From Sanguibacter suaedae (GTDB lineage: Bacteria; Actinomycetota; Actinomycetes; Actinomycetales; Cellulomonadaceae), in contig NZ_JAEINH010000002.1 in NCBI RefSeq assembly GCF_016342785.1, positions 34,019 to 98,018 on the forward strand: a stretch of 64,000 bases of DNA, given 5' to 3'. Of this stretch, positions 26,125-32,721 are shown in pieces; position 1 is the first letter of the stretch; each line of letters begins with the position of its first letter. Made by a program: the position numbers and the translations under genes. Under the pieces are notes generated by a model. It did not search any database, had not been told where the DNA came from, and saw only the letters and a program-made list of their open reading frames with translations.

Positions 26125-26868
26125 TCAGGCGAGGGCTCCGGCGGTGAGACCTGCGATGGCTCCACCGACGAGGGGGCCGACGACCGGCACCCACGCGTAC
26201 GACCAGTCGCTGGAGCCCTTGCCCTTGATGGGCAGGAGGGCGTGGGCGATTCGCGGGCCGAGGTCACGCGCGGGGTTGATGGCGTATCCGGTGGGGCCTC
26301 CGAGGCTCGCACCGATACCGACCACGAGGAGGGCGACGGCCAGCGGGCCCAGGTCGGAGGGGGTGTTCGCGAACTCGAGGATGACGTAGACGAGGACGAA
26401 CGTCGCGATGACCTCGGTGACGAGGTTCCAGCCGTAGGAGCGGATCTCGGGACCGGTCGAGAACACGCCGAGCTTGATGGCGGCGGGTGCCTCGAGGTCG
26501 AAGTGGGGCTTGTAGGCGACGAACGCCAGGACGGCGCCGATGAACGCCCCGAGCAGGCTCGCCGCGAGGTAGAGGAGGGTGTTCCCGACGGTGACGGGGA
26601 GGGCGGCGGCGCCCCCGAAGTCCTCGGCGCCGCTGGTGATGATGCCGATGGTCACGGCGGGGTTGATGTGGGCGCCCGACTTCCAGGAGGCGAAGACACC
26701 GGCGAAGACGGCGAGCCCCCAGCCGAAGTTGATCATCAGGGTCCCACCCCCGGAGCCCTTCGTCCTCGGCAGGATGACGTTGGCGACGACTCCTGCACCG
26801 AGGAGGATGAGGAGGGCCGTGCCGACGACCTCGGCGATGAAGACCTCGCCTGCGGAAATGTCCATCAT
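26125..26868 (-). CDS. glpF: Glycerol uptake facilitator (MIP/aquaporin family)
   Basis: 247-residue channel with six membrane helices and both NPA boxes: AHINPAVTIG (about 67) and YAINPARDLGPR (about 200). The Asp after the second NPA box (NPARD) is the hallmark of glycerol-conducting GlpF rather than water channels. Lies between glpD and glpK. Confidence 0.93.
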   Translation of the reverse strand: MMDISAGEVFIAEVVGTALLILLGAGVVANVILPRTKGSGGGTLMINFGWGLAVFAGVFASWKSGAHINPAVTIGIITSGAEDFGGAAALPVTVGNTLLYLAASLLGAFIGAVLAFVAYKPHFDLEAPAAIKLGVFSTGPEIRSYGWNLVTEVIATFVLVYVILEFANTPSDLGPLAVALLVVGIGASLGGPTGYAINPARDLGPRIAHALLPIKGKGSSDWSYAWVPVVGPLVGGAIAGLTAGALA

Positions 26869-26939
26869 GTTCCTTCTTTCGGGGGTGGACTTCGTTGTCT
26901 TTCCCTCCCGGTCGCGATCGCGCGGCCGGGACGTGTGTG

Positions 26940-26967
26940 CGGTGCGCGCGCCCCCCTGCGCGCACCG
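26940..26967 (-). terminator. Hairpin between glpD and glpF
   Basis: CGGTGCGCGC and GCGCGCACCG with an 8-nt loop lie right behind the glpD stop; a second GC-rich dyad (CCCGGTCGCG...GGCCGGG, about 26907-26930) follows. Either an attenuator that lowers glpFK relative to glpD or a full terminator. Confidence 0.5.
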
Positions 26968-26973
26968 TCGTGA

Positions 26974-28797
26974 TCAGGTCCCGGCGGGCCCGGCTGCTGC
27001 CCGGGAGTCCGTCGGCGACCCTGGCTTGTGACCACCGCCGGTACCACCGGCGGTGAGCTCCGCGAGCGGCGCGACGTCGTCGGCGGCGAGGCGGGTGCGC
27101 TCGGCCGTCGCGTCGTCGGGGTCCTGCTCGGCCGCGGCCTCGGCCTCGGCGCGCGCCGTGTATGCGGCGACCTCCGCGAGGCGGGTGTCCTCGTCCCAGC
27201 CGAGCCCGTCGGCCGCGATGCGGGAGATCTCGTCGAGGGCGGCGATGCCGCGGTCGGCGACCTCGTAGTTGAGGCGGGTGCGGTGGAGCATGATGTCCTC
27301 GAGGTGGAGGACCCCTTCGTGGGACACGGCGTACGCGATCTCGGCGCGCAGGTACGCGGGTGCGTGGGCGAGGGGTGCGGCCATCCCGGGGTCGGCCTCG
27401 CACATCTCGACGATGTCCGACAGGAGCGCTCCGTACCGGTGGAGCAGGTGGTCGACGAGGGCCGGGGTCCACCCGTAGGTGGCGGCGTGGCGACGGCCCC
27501 AGTTCTGCTGGACCTCGAGCCCGGTCGCGCCGAGCAGCGGCACGTTGGTGGTGATGGACGGCCGGGCCTTGGCGCCCTTGCCGAGGGCGAAGTCGACGGC
27601 GTCCTGCGCCATGACGCGGTAGGTGGTGAGCTTCCCGCCGGCGATGACGGTGAGGCCCGGGGTGGGGGAGGCGACCGTGTGCTCGCGGGACACCTTCGCG
27701 GAGGACGTGCCCTCCTTGGTGCCCGGCTGGAGGAGGGGGCGCAGCCCGGCCCAGGTACCGATGATGTCGTCACGGGTGATGGGGTCGGCGAGCACGGAGT
27801 TGGCGCGCTCGAGGACGTACTCGATGTCCGCGGAGGTGGCGACGGGGTGCTGGAGCTCCTGCTCCCACGGGGTGTCGGTGGTGCCGATGACCCAGTACCG
27901 CGACCAGGGGATGACGAAGAGGACGCTCTTCTCGGTCTGGAGGATCAGGCCGACCTTGCCCTTGATGCGTTCGCGGGGGACGACGATGTGGACGCCCTTG
28001 GAGGCGAGGACGCGCAGCCCGCCCTCGGTGCCGGCGAGGCTCTCGGTCTCCTCGGTCCACACGCCCGTCGCGTTGATGACGTTGCGTGCCTTGACGGGGA
28101 ACCGGTCACCGGTCTCGAGGTCCGCGAGGACGGCTCCGTCGACGCGTCCGGACGCGTCCTTGGTGAGCTCGACGAGCTGGGTGCGGCTCGCCGCGTGGGC
28201 GCCGTAGGAGGCGGCGGTGCGGATGAGCGTGGTGACGAGGCGGGCATCGTCGACGGACCCGTCCCAGTAGCGCACCGCCCCGATGGCGGCGTCGTGGCGG
28301 AGGTCGGGGAAGAGCCGCGCCATGCCCTTGCGGGTCACGTGCTTGTGGAGGGGCAGGGCGCGCTTGCCGGGGGCGATGCTCGCGAGGGTGTCGTAGAGCG
28401 CGACGCCGGCACCGACGTACCCGCGCTCCCACACCCGGTGCTCGAGGGGGTAGAGGAACGACACGGGGCGGACGAGGTGGGGGGCGAGCTTGGTGATGAG
28501 GAGGTCGCGCTCGGTGAGGGCCTCGTGGACGAGGCTGAAGTCGAGCATCTGGAGGTACCGGAGGCCACCGTGGACGAGCTTGCTGGACCGGCTCGACGTG
28601 CCGGAGGACCAGTCCTGGGCCTCGACGATCGCGGTCGTCAGGCCACGGGTCACGGCGTCGAGGGCGATCCCGGCACCGGTGACGCCGCCGCCGACGACGA
28701 GGACGTCGACCGGTTCGTCGGTGCTGGCGCGGAGGGCGTCGAGCGACTCCTGCCGGGTGGTGGGGGTGAGCCTGGACGACGTGCCTGATGTGGACAT
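26974..28797 (-). CDS. glpD: Glycerol-3-phosphate dehydrogenase, FAD-dependent, aerobic
   Basis: 607 residues. N-terminal FAD fold DVLVVGGGVTGAGIALD (about 30), SSRSSKLVHGGLRYL flavin/substrate segment, and ASKGVHIVVPRERI. Oxidises glycerol-3-phosphate to dihydroxyacetone phosphate and passes electrons to quinone at the membrane. The last 70 residues (EAEAAAEQDPDDATAERTR onward) are an Ala/Glu-rich, probably disordered tail. The ATG at 28797 follows GAAAGG; the longer open frame to 29817 is antisense to the next gene. Confidence 0.94.
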   Translation of the reverse strand: MSTSGTSSRLTPTTRQESLDALRASTDEPVDVLVVGGGVTGAGIALDAVTRGLTTAIVEAQDWSSGTSSRSSKLVHGGLRYLQMLDFSLVHEALTERDLLITKLAPHLVRPVSFLYPLEHRVWERGYVGAGVALYDTLASIAPGKRALPLHKHVTRKGMARLFPDLRHDAAIGAVRYWDGSVDDARLVTTLIRTAASYGAHAASRTQLVELTKDASGRVDGAVLADLETGDRFPVKARNVINATGVWTEETESLAGTEGGLRVLASKGVHIVVPRERIKGKVGLILQTEKSVLFVIPWSRYWVIGTTDTPWEQELQHPVATSADIEYVLERANSVLADPITRDDIIGTWAGLRPLLQPGTKEGTSSAKVSREHTVASPTPGLTVIAGGKLTTYRVMAQDAVDFALGKGAKARPSITTNVPLLGATGLEVQQNWGRRHAATYGWTPALVDHLLHRYGALLSDIVEMCEADPGMAAPLAHAPAYLRAEIAYAVSHEGVLHLEDIMLHRTRLNYEVADRGIAALDEISRIAADGLGWDEDTRLAEVAAYTARAEAEAAAEQDPDDATAERTRLAADDVAPLAELTAGGTGGGHKPGSPTDSRAAAGPAGT

Positions 28798-28842
28798 GGG
28801 TGAACCTTTCGACGCGGTGCGTCGTCCTAACGTCACACTGTC

Positions 28843-28852
28843 AGAACGTTCT
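28843..28852. promoter_or_regulatory. Palindrome AGAACGTTCT in the glpD promoter region
   Basis: Perfect 10-bp palindrome inside the spacer of a possible glpD promoter on the minus strand (TTGCGA about 28851-28856). Could be a second operator of the glycerol regulator. Confidence 0.35.
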
Positions 28853-28863
28853 CGCAACCGGGC

Positions 28864-28877
28864 TGCACGTATGTGCA
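28864..28877. promoter_or_regulatory. Operator TGCAC-GTAT-GTGCA upstream of the SorC-type gene
   Basis: Perfect 5-bp arms with 4-bp spacer, overlapping the -10 (CACAAT, 28876-28881) of the plus-strand regulator gene. The same half-sites and spacing recur at 30397-30410 before argA. Confidence 0.5.
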
Positions 28878-28881
28878 CAAT
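28876..28881 (+). promoter_or_regulatory. -10 element (CACAAT) for the SorC-type regulator
   Basis: Ends 6 nt before the ATG at 28888; would give a leaderless message and is covered by the TGCAC operator. Confidence 0.35.
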
Positions 28882-28887
28882 GGCGCG

Positions 28888-29835
28888 ATGAGCCCACGCG
28901 AGCAGGACGTCCTCAAGGCAGCCTCCATGTACTACCTGCAGGACCTCAAGATGGAGACCATCGCCAAGCACCTGGGGACCTCGCGCTCGACGGTCTCGCG
29001 CCTCGTCAAGGAGGCCCGGGAGACCGGCCTCGTCGAGATCACCCTGCGTCCCACCCGGTCGCGGGCGCCCGGGCTGGGGCACGTCATCCGCGCGACCTAC
29101 GGGATCGAGGCGTTCGTGGTGCCCGTGCCCGACGAGGCGACCCACGAGGAACGTCTCGACCAGGTGGCTCTCACCACGGCTCGGCTCATGGGGAACTGGT
29201 TCGAGTCGGACATGGTGCTCGCCCTCGCATGGGGCACCACGCTGGGGGCGATCAGCCGGCACCTGCCGAGGAAGCCGACCCGCGGCAGCGCCGTCGTCCA
29301 GCTCAACGGGGCGGCCAACATGCGCACCAGCGGGGTGGAGTACGCCGGCGACCTCATCGCCGGGTTCGGGAGGGCGTTCGGGGCTCACGTGCACTATTTC
29401 CCAGTGCCGGCGTTCTTCGACTACGCCCACACCAAGGAGGCGATGTGGCGCGAGCGCTCGGTCCGCCGGGTCCTCGAGGTCCAGCGCAGGGCGGACGTCG
29501 CCCTGTTCTCCGTGGGCGCCCTCTCGGGCGGCCTGCCCAGCCACGTGTACTCGGCCGGGTACCTCGAGCCCGACGACGTGGCGACCCTCGACGTCGAGGG
29601 CGTCGTCGGCGACGTCTGCACGGTGTTCCTCCGCGCGGACGGCACGTACAGCGATATCGAGCTCAACGCGCGGGCCACCGGCCCCTCGCCCCGGGAGCTC
29701 GCGCGCATCCCGCGGCGGGTGTGCGCCGTCGCCGGGGACAACAAGGTGGTGCCGCTGCGGGCGGCGCTGCGGGCCGGGGTCGTCACGGACCTCGTGGTCG
29801 ACGAGCGCACGGCGCACCTGCTCGTCGACGACTGA
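28888..29835 (+). CDS. SorC/DeoR-type sugar-binding transcriptional regulator of the glycerol locus
   Basis: 315 residues. N-terminal helix-turn-helix (METIAKHLGTSRSTVSRLVK, about 23-42) and a SorC-type effector domain of NagB-like fold (LALAWGTTLGAI, VGALSGGLPSHVYSAGYL, VAGDNKVVPLRAAL). Divergent from glpD, so a phosphorylated glycerol metabolite is the likely effector; the family normally binds phosphosugars. The ATG at 28888 is preferred; a GTG at 28873 in frame lies inside the operator palindrome. Confidence 0.85.
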   Translation: MSPREQDVLKAASMYYLQDLKMETIAKHLGTSRSTVSRLVKEARETGLVEITLRPTRSRAPGLGHVIRATYGIEAFVVPVPDEATHEERLDQVALTTARLMGNWFESDMVLALAWGTTLGAISRHLPRKPTRGSAVVQLNGAANMRTSGVEYAGDLIAGFGRAFGAHVHYFPVPAFFDYAHTKEAMWRERSVRRVLEVQRRADVALFSVGALSGGLPSHVYSAGYLEPDDVATLDVEGVVGDVCTVFLRADGTYSDIELNARATGPSPRELARIPRRVCAVAGDNKVVPLRAALRAGVVTDLVVDERTAHLLVDD

Positions 29836-29862
29836 CGGACCAGCCGAGCCGTCCGCCGCGCC

Positions 29863-29874
29863 GGAGACGTCTCC
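29863..29874. promoter_or_regulatory. Palindrome GGAGACGTCTCC upstream of the copper-protein gene
   Basis: Perfect 12-bp palindrome 26 bp before a TACGGT -10 (29900-29905) of the Cys-rich gene. Candidate operator; it does not resemble the CsoR or CueR consensus I know. Confidence 0.35.
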
Positions 29875-29938
29875 AGATGTGGGGGCTCCGCTCCCTGCCT
29901 ACGGTGGGAGGGTCCACGACCCCGGCTCAGGAGGAACC

Positions 29939-30337
29939 ATGCGCACCCTCGAGATGATGGAGACCCACCCCGCCCGGATCACGGTCGACACGGCCCTGCT
30001 GTCGCGCGTCATCGACTCGTTGGTCGAGTGCGCGCAGACCTGCACGGCCTGCGCGGACGCCTGCCTGTCGGAGGACATGGTCGCCGACCTGCGCGACTGC
30101 ATCCGGACCAACCTCGACTGCGCGGACGTCTGCGGTGCCACCGCCAGGGTCCTCGGTCGGCACACGGCGTACGACGGGAACGTCGTCCGCGCCCTGCTCG
30201 AGGCGTGCGTCGTCGCGTGCCGGACGTGCGGCGACGAGTGCGGGTCGCACGCCGAGATGCACGCGCACTGTCGTGTGTGCGCCGAGGTGTGCCGGGCGTG
30301 CCGGGCGGCGTGCGAGGAGCTCCTCGCGGTGATGTGA
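29939..30337 (+). CDS. Cys-rich four-helix-bundle copper-binding protein (Csp-like, DUF326)
   Basis: 132 residues with 16 Cys spaced as CxxxC/CxxC along helices (ECAQTCTACADAC, CADVC, ACVVACRTCGDEC, CRVCAEVCRACRAAC). This is the pattern of the cytosolic copper-storage proteins Csp3, whose four-helix bundle is lined with Cys that hold many Cu(I). No signal peptide. AGGAGG stands 4 nt before the ATG at 29939, giving confidence in the start. Monocistronic in appearance. Copper storage is by family; a ferredoxin-like role is the older annotation. Confidence 0.82.
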   Translation: MRTLEMMETHPARITVDTALLSRVIDSLVECAQTCTACADACLSEDMVADLRDCIRTNLDCADVCGATARVLGRHTAYDGNVVRALLEACVVACRTCGDECGSHAEMHAHCRVCAEVCRACRAACEELLAVM

Positions 30338-30394
30338 GGAACGGCCCCGGCCGGAGACCTGGGGTCGGGGCGCGCGCACCACGCGATGGGAACA

Positions 30395-30412
30395 TATGCA
30401 CCCGAGTGCATA
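30395..30412. promoter_or_regulatory. ARG-box-like operator TATGCAC-CCGA-GTGCATA before argA
   Basis: Perfect 7-bp arms with a 4-bp spacer, just upstream of the argA -10 (TATGGT, 30418-30423). Resembles ArgR boxes of actinobacteria (TGCAT-N4-ATGCA), but its core TGCAC-N4-GTGCA is identical to the glycerol-regulator site at 28864. Confidence 0.55.
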
Positions 30413-30417
30413 AGGAG

Positions 30418-30423
30418 TATGGT
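30418..30423 (+). promoter_or_regulatory. -10 element (TATGGT) for argA
   Basis: Ends 6 nt before the ATG at 30430, so a leaderless start is possible; an AAGGAG at 30412-30417 is the alternative ribosome-binding site at a long 12-nt distance. Confidence 0.35.
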
Positions 30424-30429
30424 CCGACG

Positions 30430-30966
30430 ATGACGACCACACAGCGCCCGTCGCGCGCCCCCGTGACCCTCCGCACCGCGCTCCCGCGGGACGTGCGCGG
30501 GATCCGGGCGCTCGTCGAGCCCTACGCGGAGCGCCGGATCCTCGTCGCCAAGGAAGCCGTCGCGTACTACGAGACCGTCCAGGAGTTCGTCGTCGCCGAC
30601 GCGGGGACGCCCGTGGCGCCCGACGTCGTCGGCTGCGGGGCGCTCCACGTCATGTGGGAGGACCTCGCGGAGATCCGCACCCTCGCCGTCGCCCCCGGCC
30701 TCGTCGGCACAGGGGTGGGGCACGGCATCGTCGACGCGCTCCTCTCCCGCGCCCGGGACCTCGGTCTGGCCAGGGTCTTCTGCCTCACCTTCGAGGTCGA
30801 CTTCTTCTCGCGGCACGGGTTCGAGGTCATCGAGGGCACGCCCGTGGAACCGGACGTGTACGTCGAGCTGTTGCGCTCCCACGACGACGGCGTCGCCGAG
30901 TTCCTCGACCTCGCGCGGGTCAAACCGAACACCCTGGGCAACACGCGGATGCTCGTCGAGCTCTGA
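30430..30966 (+). CDS. argA: Amino-acid N-acetyltransferase, short actinobacterial ArgA type
   Basis: 178-residue single GNAT domain without the amino-acid-kinase part of E. coli ArgA; the same form is used by Mycobacterium tuberculosis (Rv2747). Acetyl-CoA loop VAPGLVGTGVGHGIVDALL near residue 90, C-terminal RVKPNTLGNTRMLVEL. It acetylates glutamate (or glutamine) to open arginine synthesis. An ARG-box-like dyad upstream supports the arginine assignment. Convergent with mutY two bases after its stop. Confidence 0.82.
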   Translation: MTTTQRPSRAPVTLRTALPRDVRGIRALVEPYAERRILVAKEAVAYYETVQEFVVADAGTPVAPDVVGCGALHVMWEDLAEIRTLAVAPGLVGTGVGHGIVDALLSRARDLGLARVFCLTFEVDFFSRHGFEVIEGTPVEPDVYVELLRSHDDGVAEFLDLARVKPNTLGNTRMLVEL

Positions 30967-30968
30967 CC

Positions 30969-31901
30969 CTAGGCAGGCAGGTGGTACGCGTCGTCGGTCT
31001 GCTCCACGAGCCCGTCCTCCACCAGGCTCGCGACGCAGCGGTCCAGCTGTGCCCGGTCCGGCCAGAGGTCGAGCACCCGAGCCCTGGGTACGTGCCCGTC
31101 CGCCGCGCGGAGCGCACCCATCACACGACCGCGAACCTGCCGGTCGGTCCCCGCCCAGCCCTGGCTGCGCCGTCGCGACGCGTGCTCGTCGTCCGGGTAC
31201 CCCGCCAGGCGCCAGGCGCACAGCCCGGCGACCGGGCACGCGTCGCAGCGCGGAGCACGGGCCGTGCACACCACGGCACCGAGCTCCATCGAGGACGCCG
31301 CCCACAGCGCCGCGGCGTCGTCGTCCTCGGGGGCGGCGGCCGCCGCGAGGGCCGCCTCCGCGGCGGTCGGCGACGGAGCGGGCAGCGCGACCCCGGACAC
31401 GGTCCGGGCGAGCACCCGACGGACGTTGGTGTCGAGCACCACGGACCGGCGACCGAAGGCGAACGCGACCACCGCCGCCGCCGTGTAGGTCCCCACCCCC
31501 GGAAGGGCGAGCAGGTCCGCCTCGTCCTCGGGCACCACGCCGCCGTGCTGCTCCGCGACCACACGAGCGCACTCCTGGAGGCGCAGCGCACGCCTCGGGT
31601 ACCCGAGCGAGCCCCAAGCACGGAGGACGTCGGCCGTCGGCGCGGCCGCGAGGGCTGCGGCGTCCGGCCAGCGCTCCATCCACTCGACCCACACGGGGGC
31701 GACACGCGCCACGGGCGTCTGCTGCGACATGACCTCGCTCACCAGCACCCCCCACGGTGTGCGGTCCGCGGCGCGCCACGGCAGCGGGCGGGCGGTCCGC
31801 GCGAACCACTCGCCCGTCACGGAGCGCAGCTCGTCGACGTCGAGCGGGGTGCCGTGCTCGTCGGGCCGGGGACGGAAGGGAGCGGGGCGGGCGGTTCGCA
31901 C
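30969..31901 (-). CDS. mutY: A/G-specific adenine DNA glycosylase MutY
   Basis: 310 residues. HhH-GPD fold with LPGVGTYTAAAVVAFAFG hairpin, catalytic Asp in VVLDTNVRR, catalytic Glu side in SEVMSQQTPVARV, and the iron-sulfur cluster motif C-X6-C-X2-C-X5-C (CTARAPRCDACPVAGLC). Removes adenine opposite 8-oxoguanine. The usual C-terminal MutT-like domain is missing; a short winged-helix-like tail (ALRAADGHVPRARVLDL) takes its place, as in many actinobacterial MutY. The GTG at 31901 is the best start; the open frame to 32528 is spurious. Confidence 0.9.
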   Translation of the reverse strand: MRTARPAPFRPRPDEHGTPLDVDELRSVTGEWFARTARPLPWRAADRTPWGVLVSEVMSQQTPVARVAPVWVEWMERWPDAAALAAAPTADVLRAWGSLGYPRRALRLQECARVVAEQHGGVVPEDEADLLALPGVGTYTAAAVVAFAFGRRSVVLDTNVRRVLARTVSGVALPAPSPTAAEAALAAAAAPEDDDAAALWAASSMELGAVVCTARAPRCDACPVAGLCAWRLAGYPDDEHASRRRSQGWAGTDRQVRGRVMGALRAADGHVPRARVLDLWPDRAQLDRCVASLVEDGLVEQTDDAYHLPA

Positions 31902-32037
31902 CCACCCATTGTGCGTGGCCCGACGGGCGTGCCTGCGCACGAACCGGCGCGCCCTGCCCCTGGGGACCGTCCCGTCACCGTAGGTTGGGAGCACCCGGAC
32001 GTGGGCGGCGCTGCCGCCCGAGGGAAGGACTGGTGCC

Positions 32038-32721
32038 ATGGACGACGACCGTCCCGGAGCCGCGGGTCGGCGACCCGCCCCGACGCGCCCCTCCGGCCGG
32101 ACCGACCGGTCGCGGCCCGCGCCTCGGCCGCGCGCGGACCGCTCGACGGGCCGACCTCCGGCGAAGGTCCTCGTCGTGCGGTGGGTGGTGGTCCTCGCGC
32201 TGCTCGCCGCCGTCGTCACGGGTGTGGTCCTCGGGGTCGCCGCCCTCCTCAGGACCGTCGGTGGTTCCGACGAGGAGCCCGCGCCGCCCGCCGCGGAGGC
32301 CACGGAACCGGAGCCTGGGGCCGAGGGCCCGGCCGACTGCACGGCTGACGACCTGCGTGTGGCGCTCGCCGCGGACGCGCCGACGTACGCGGTGGGGTCG
32401 ACGGCGGACTTCTCCGTGACGCTCGTCCACGTGGGGGAGGCGCCCTGCACGGTCGACGCGGGACCTGCCGGACGTGAGCTGGTGGTGACGTCCGGGTCGG
32501 ACCGGGTGTGGGCGAGCAGCGACTGCACGCCGCCGGAGTCCCGGATGCTCCTGCTGTCGCCCGGCGGTGAGGACGTCTCGTCCGTCGCCTGGGCTACCGA
32601 CCGTTCGGCTCCTGAGTGCCCGGCCGACCTCCCGGTGCCGGGGGCAGGGACCTACCAGGCGGTGGTGACGGTGGGGGATGTGACGTCGGAGCCCGTGGTG
32701 CTCCAGGTCACCGTCGGCTGA
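32038..32721 (+). CDS. Membrane-anchored protein of unknown function
   Basis: 227 residues: a Pro/Arg-rich cytoplasmic tail (1-42), one transmembrane helix (about 45-70, VVVLALLAAVVTGVVLGVAAL), an acidic linker, then an outer domain (about 95-227) with four Cys (CTADD, CTVDA, CTPPE, CPADL) that could form two disulfides in a beta-sandwich. I do not recognise a family. GGAAGGA precedes the ATG; a TAGGTT -10 is at 31981-31986. Divergent from mutY. Confidence 0.75.
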   Translation: MDDDRPGAAGRRPAPTRPSGRTDRSRPAPRPRADRSTGRPPAKVLVVRWVVVLALLAAVVTGVVLGVAALLRTVGGSDEEPAPPAAEATEPEPGAEGPADCTADDLRVALAADAPTYAVGSTADFSVTLVHVGEAPCTVDAGPAGRELVVTSGSDRVWASSDCTPPESRMLLLSPGGEDVSSVAWATDRSAPECPADLPVPGAGTYQAVVTVGDVTSEPVVLQVTVG

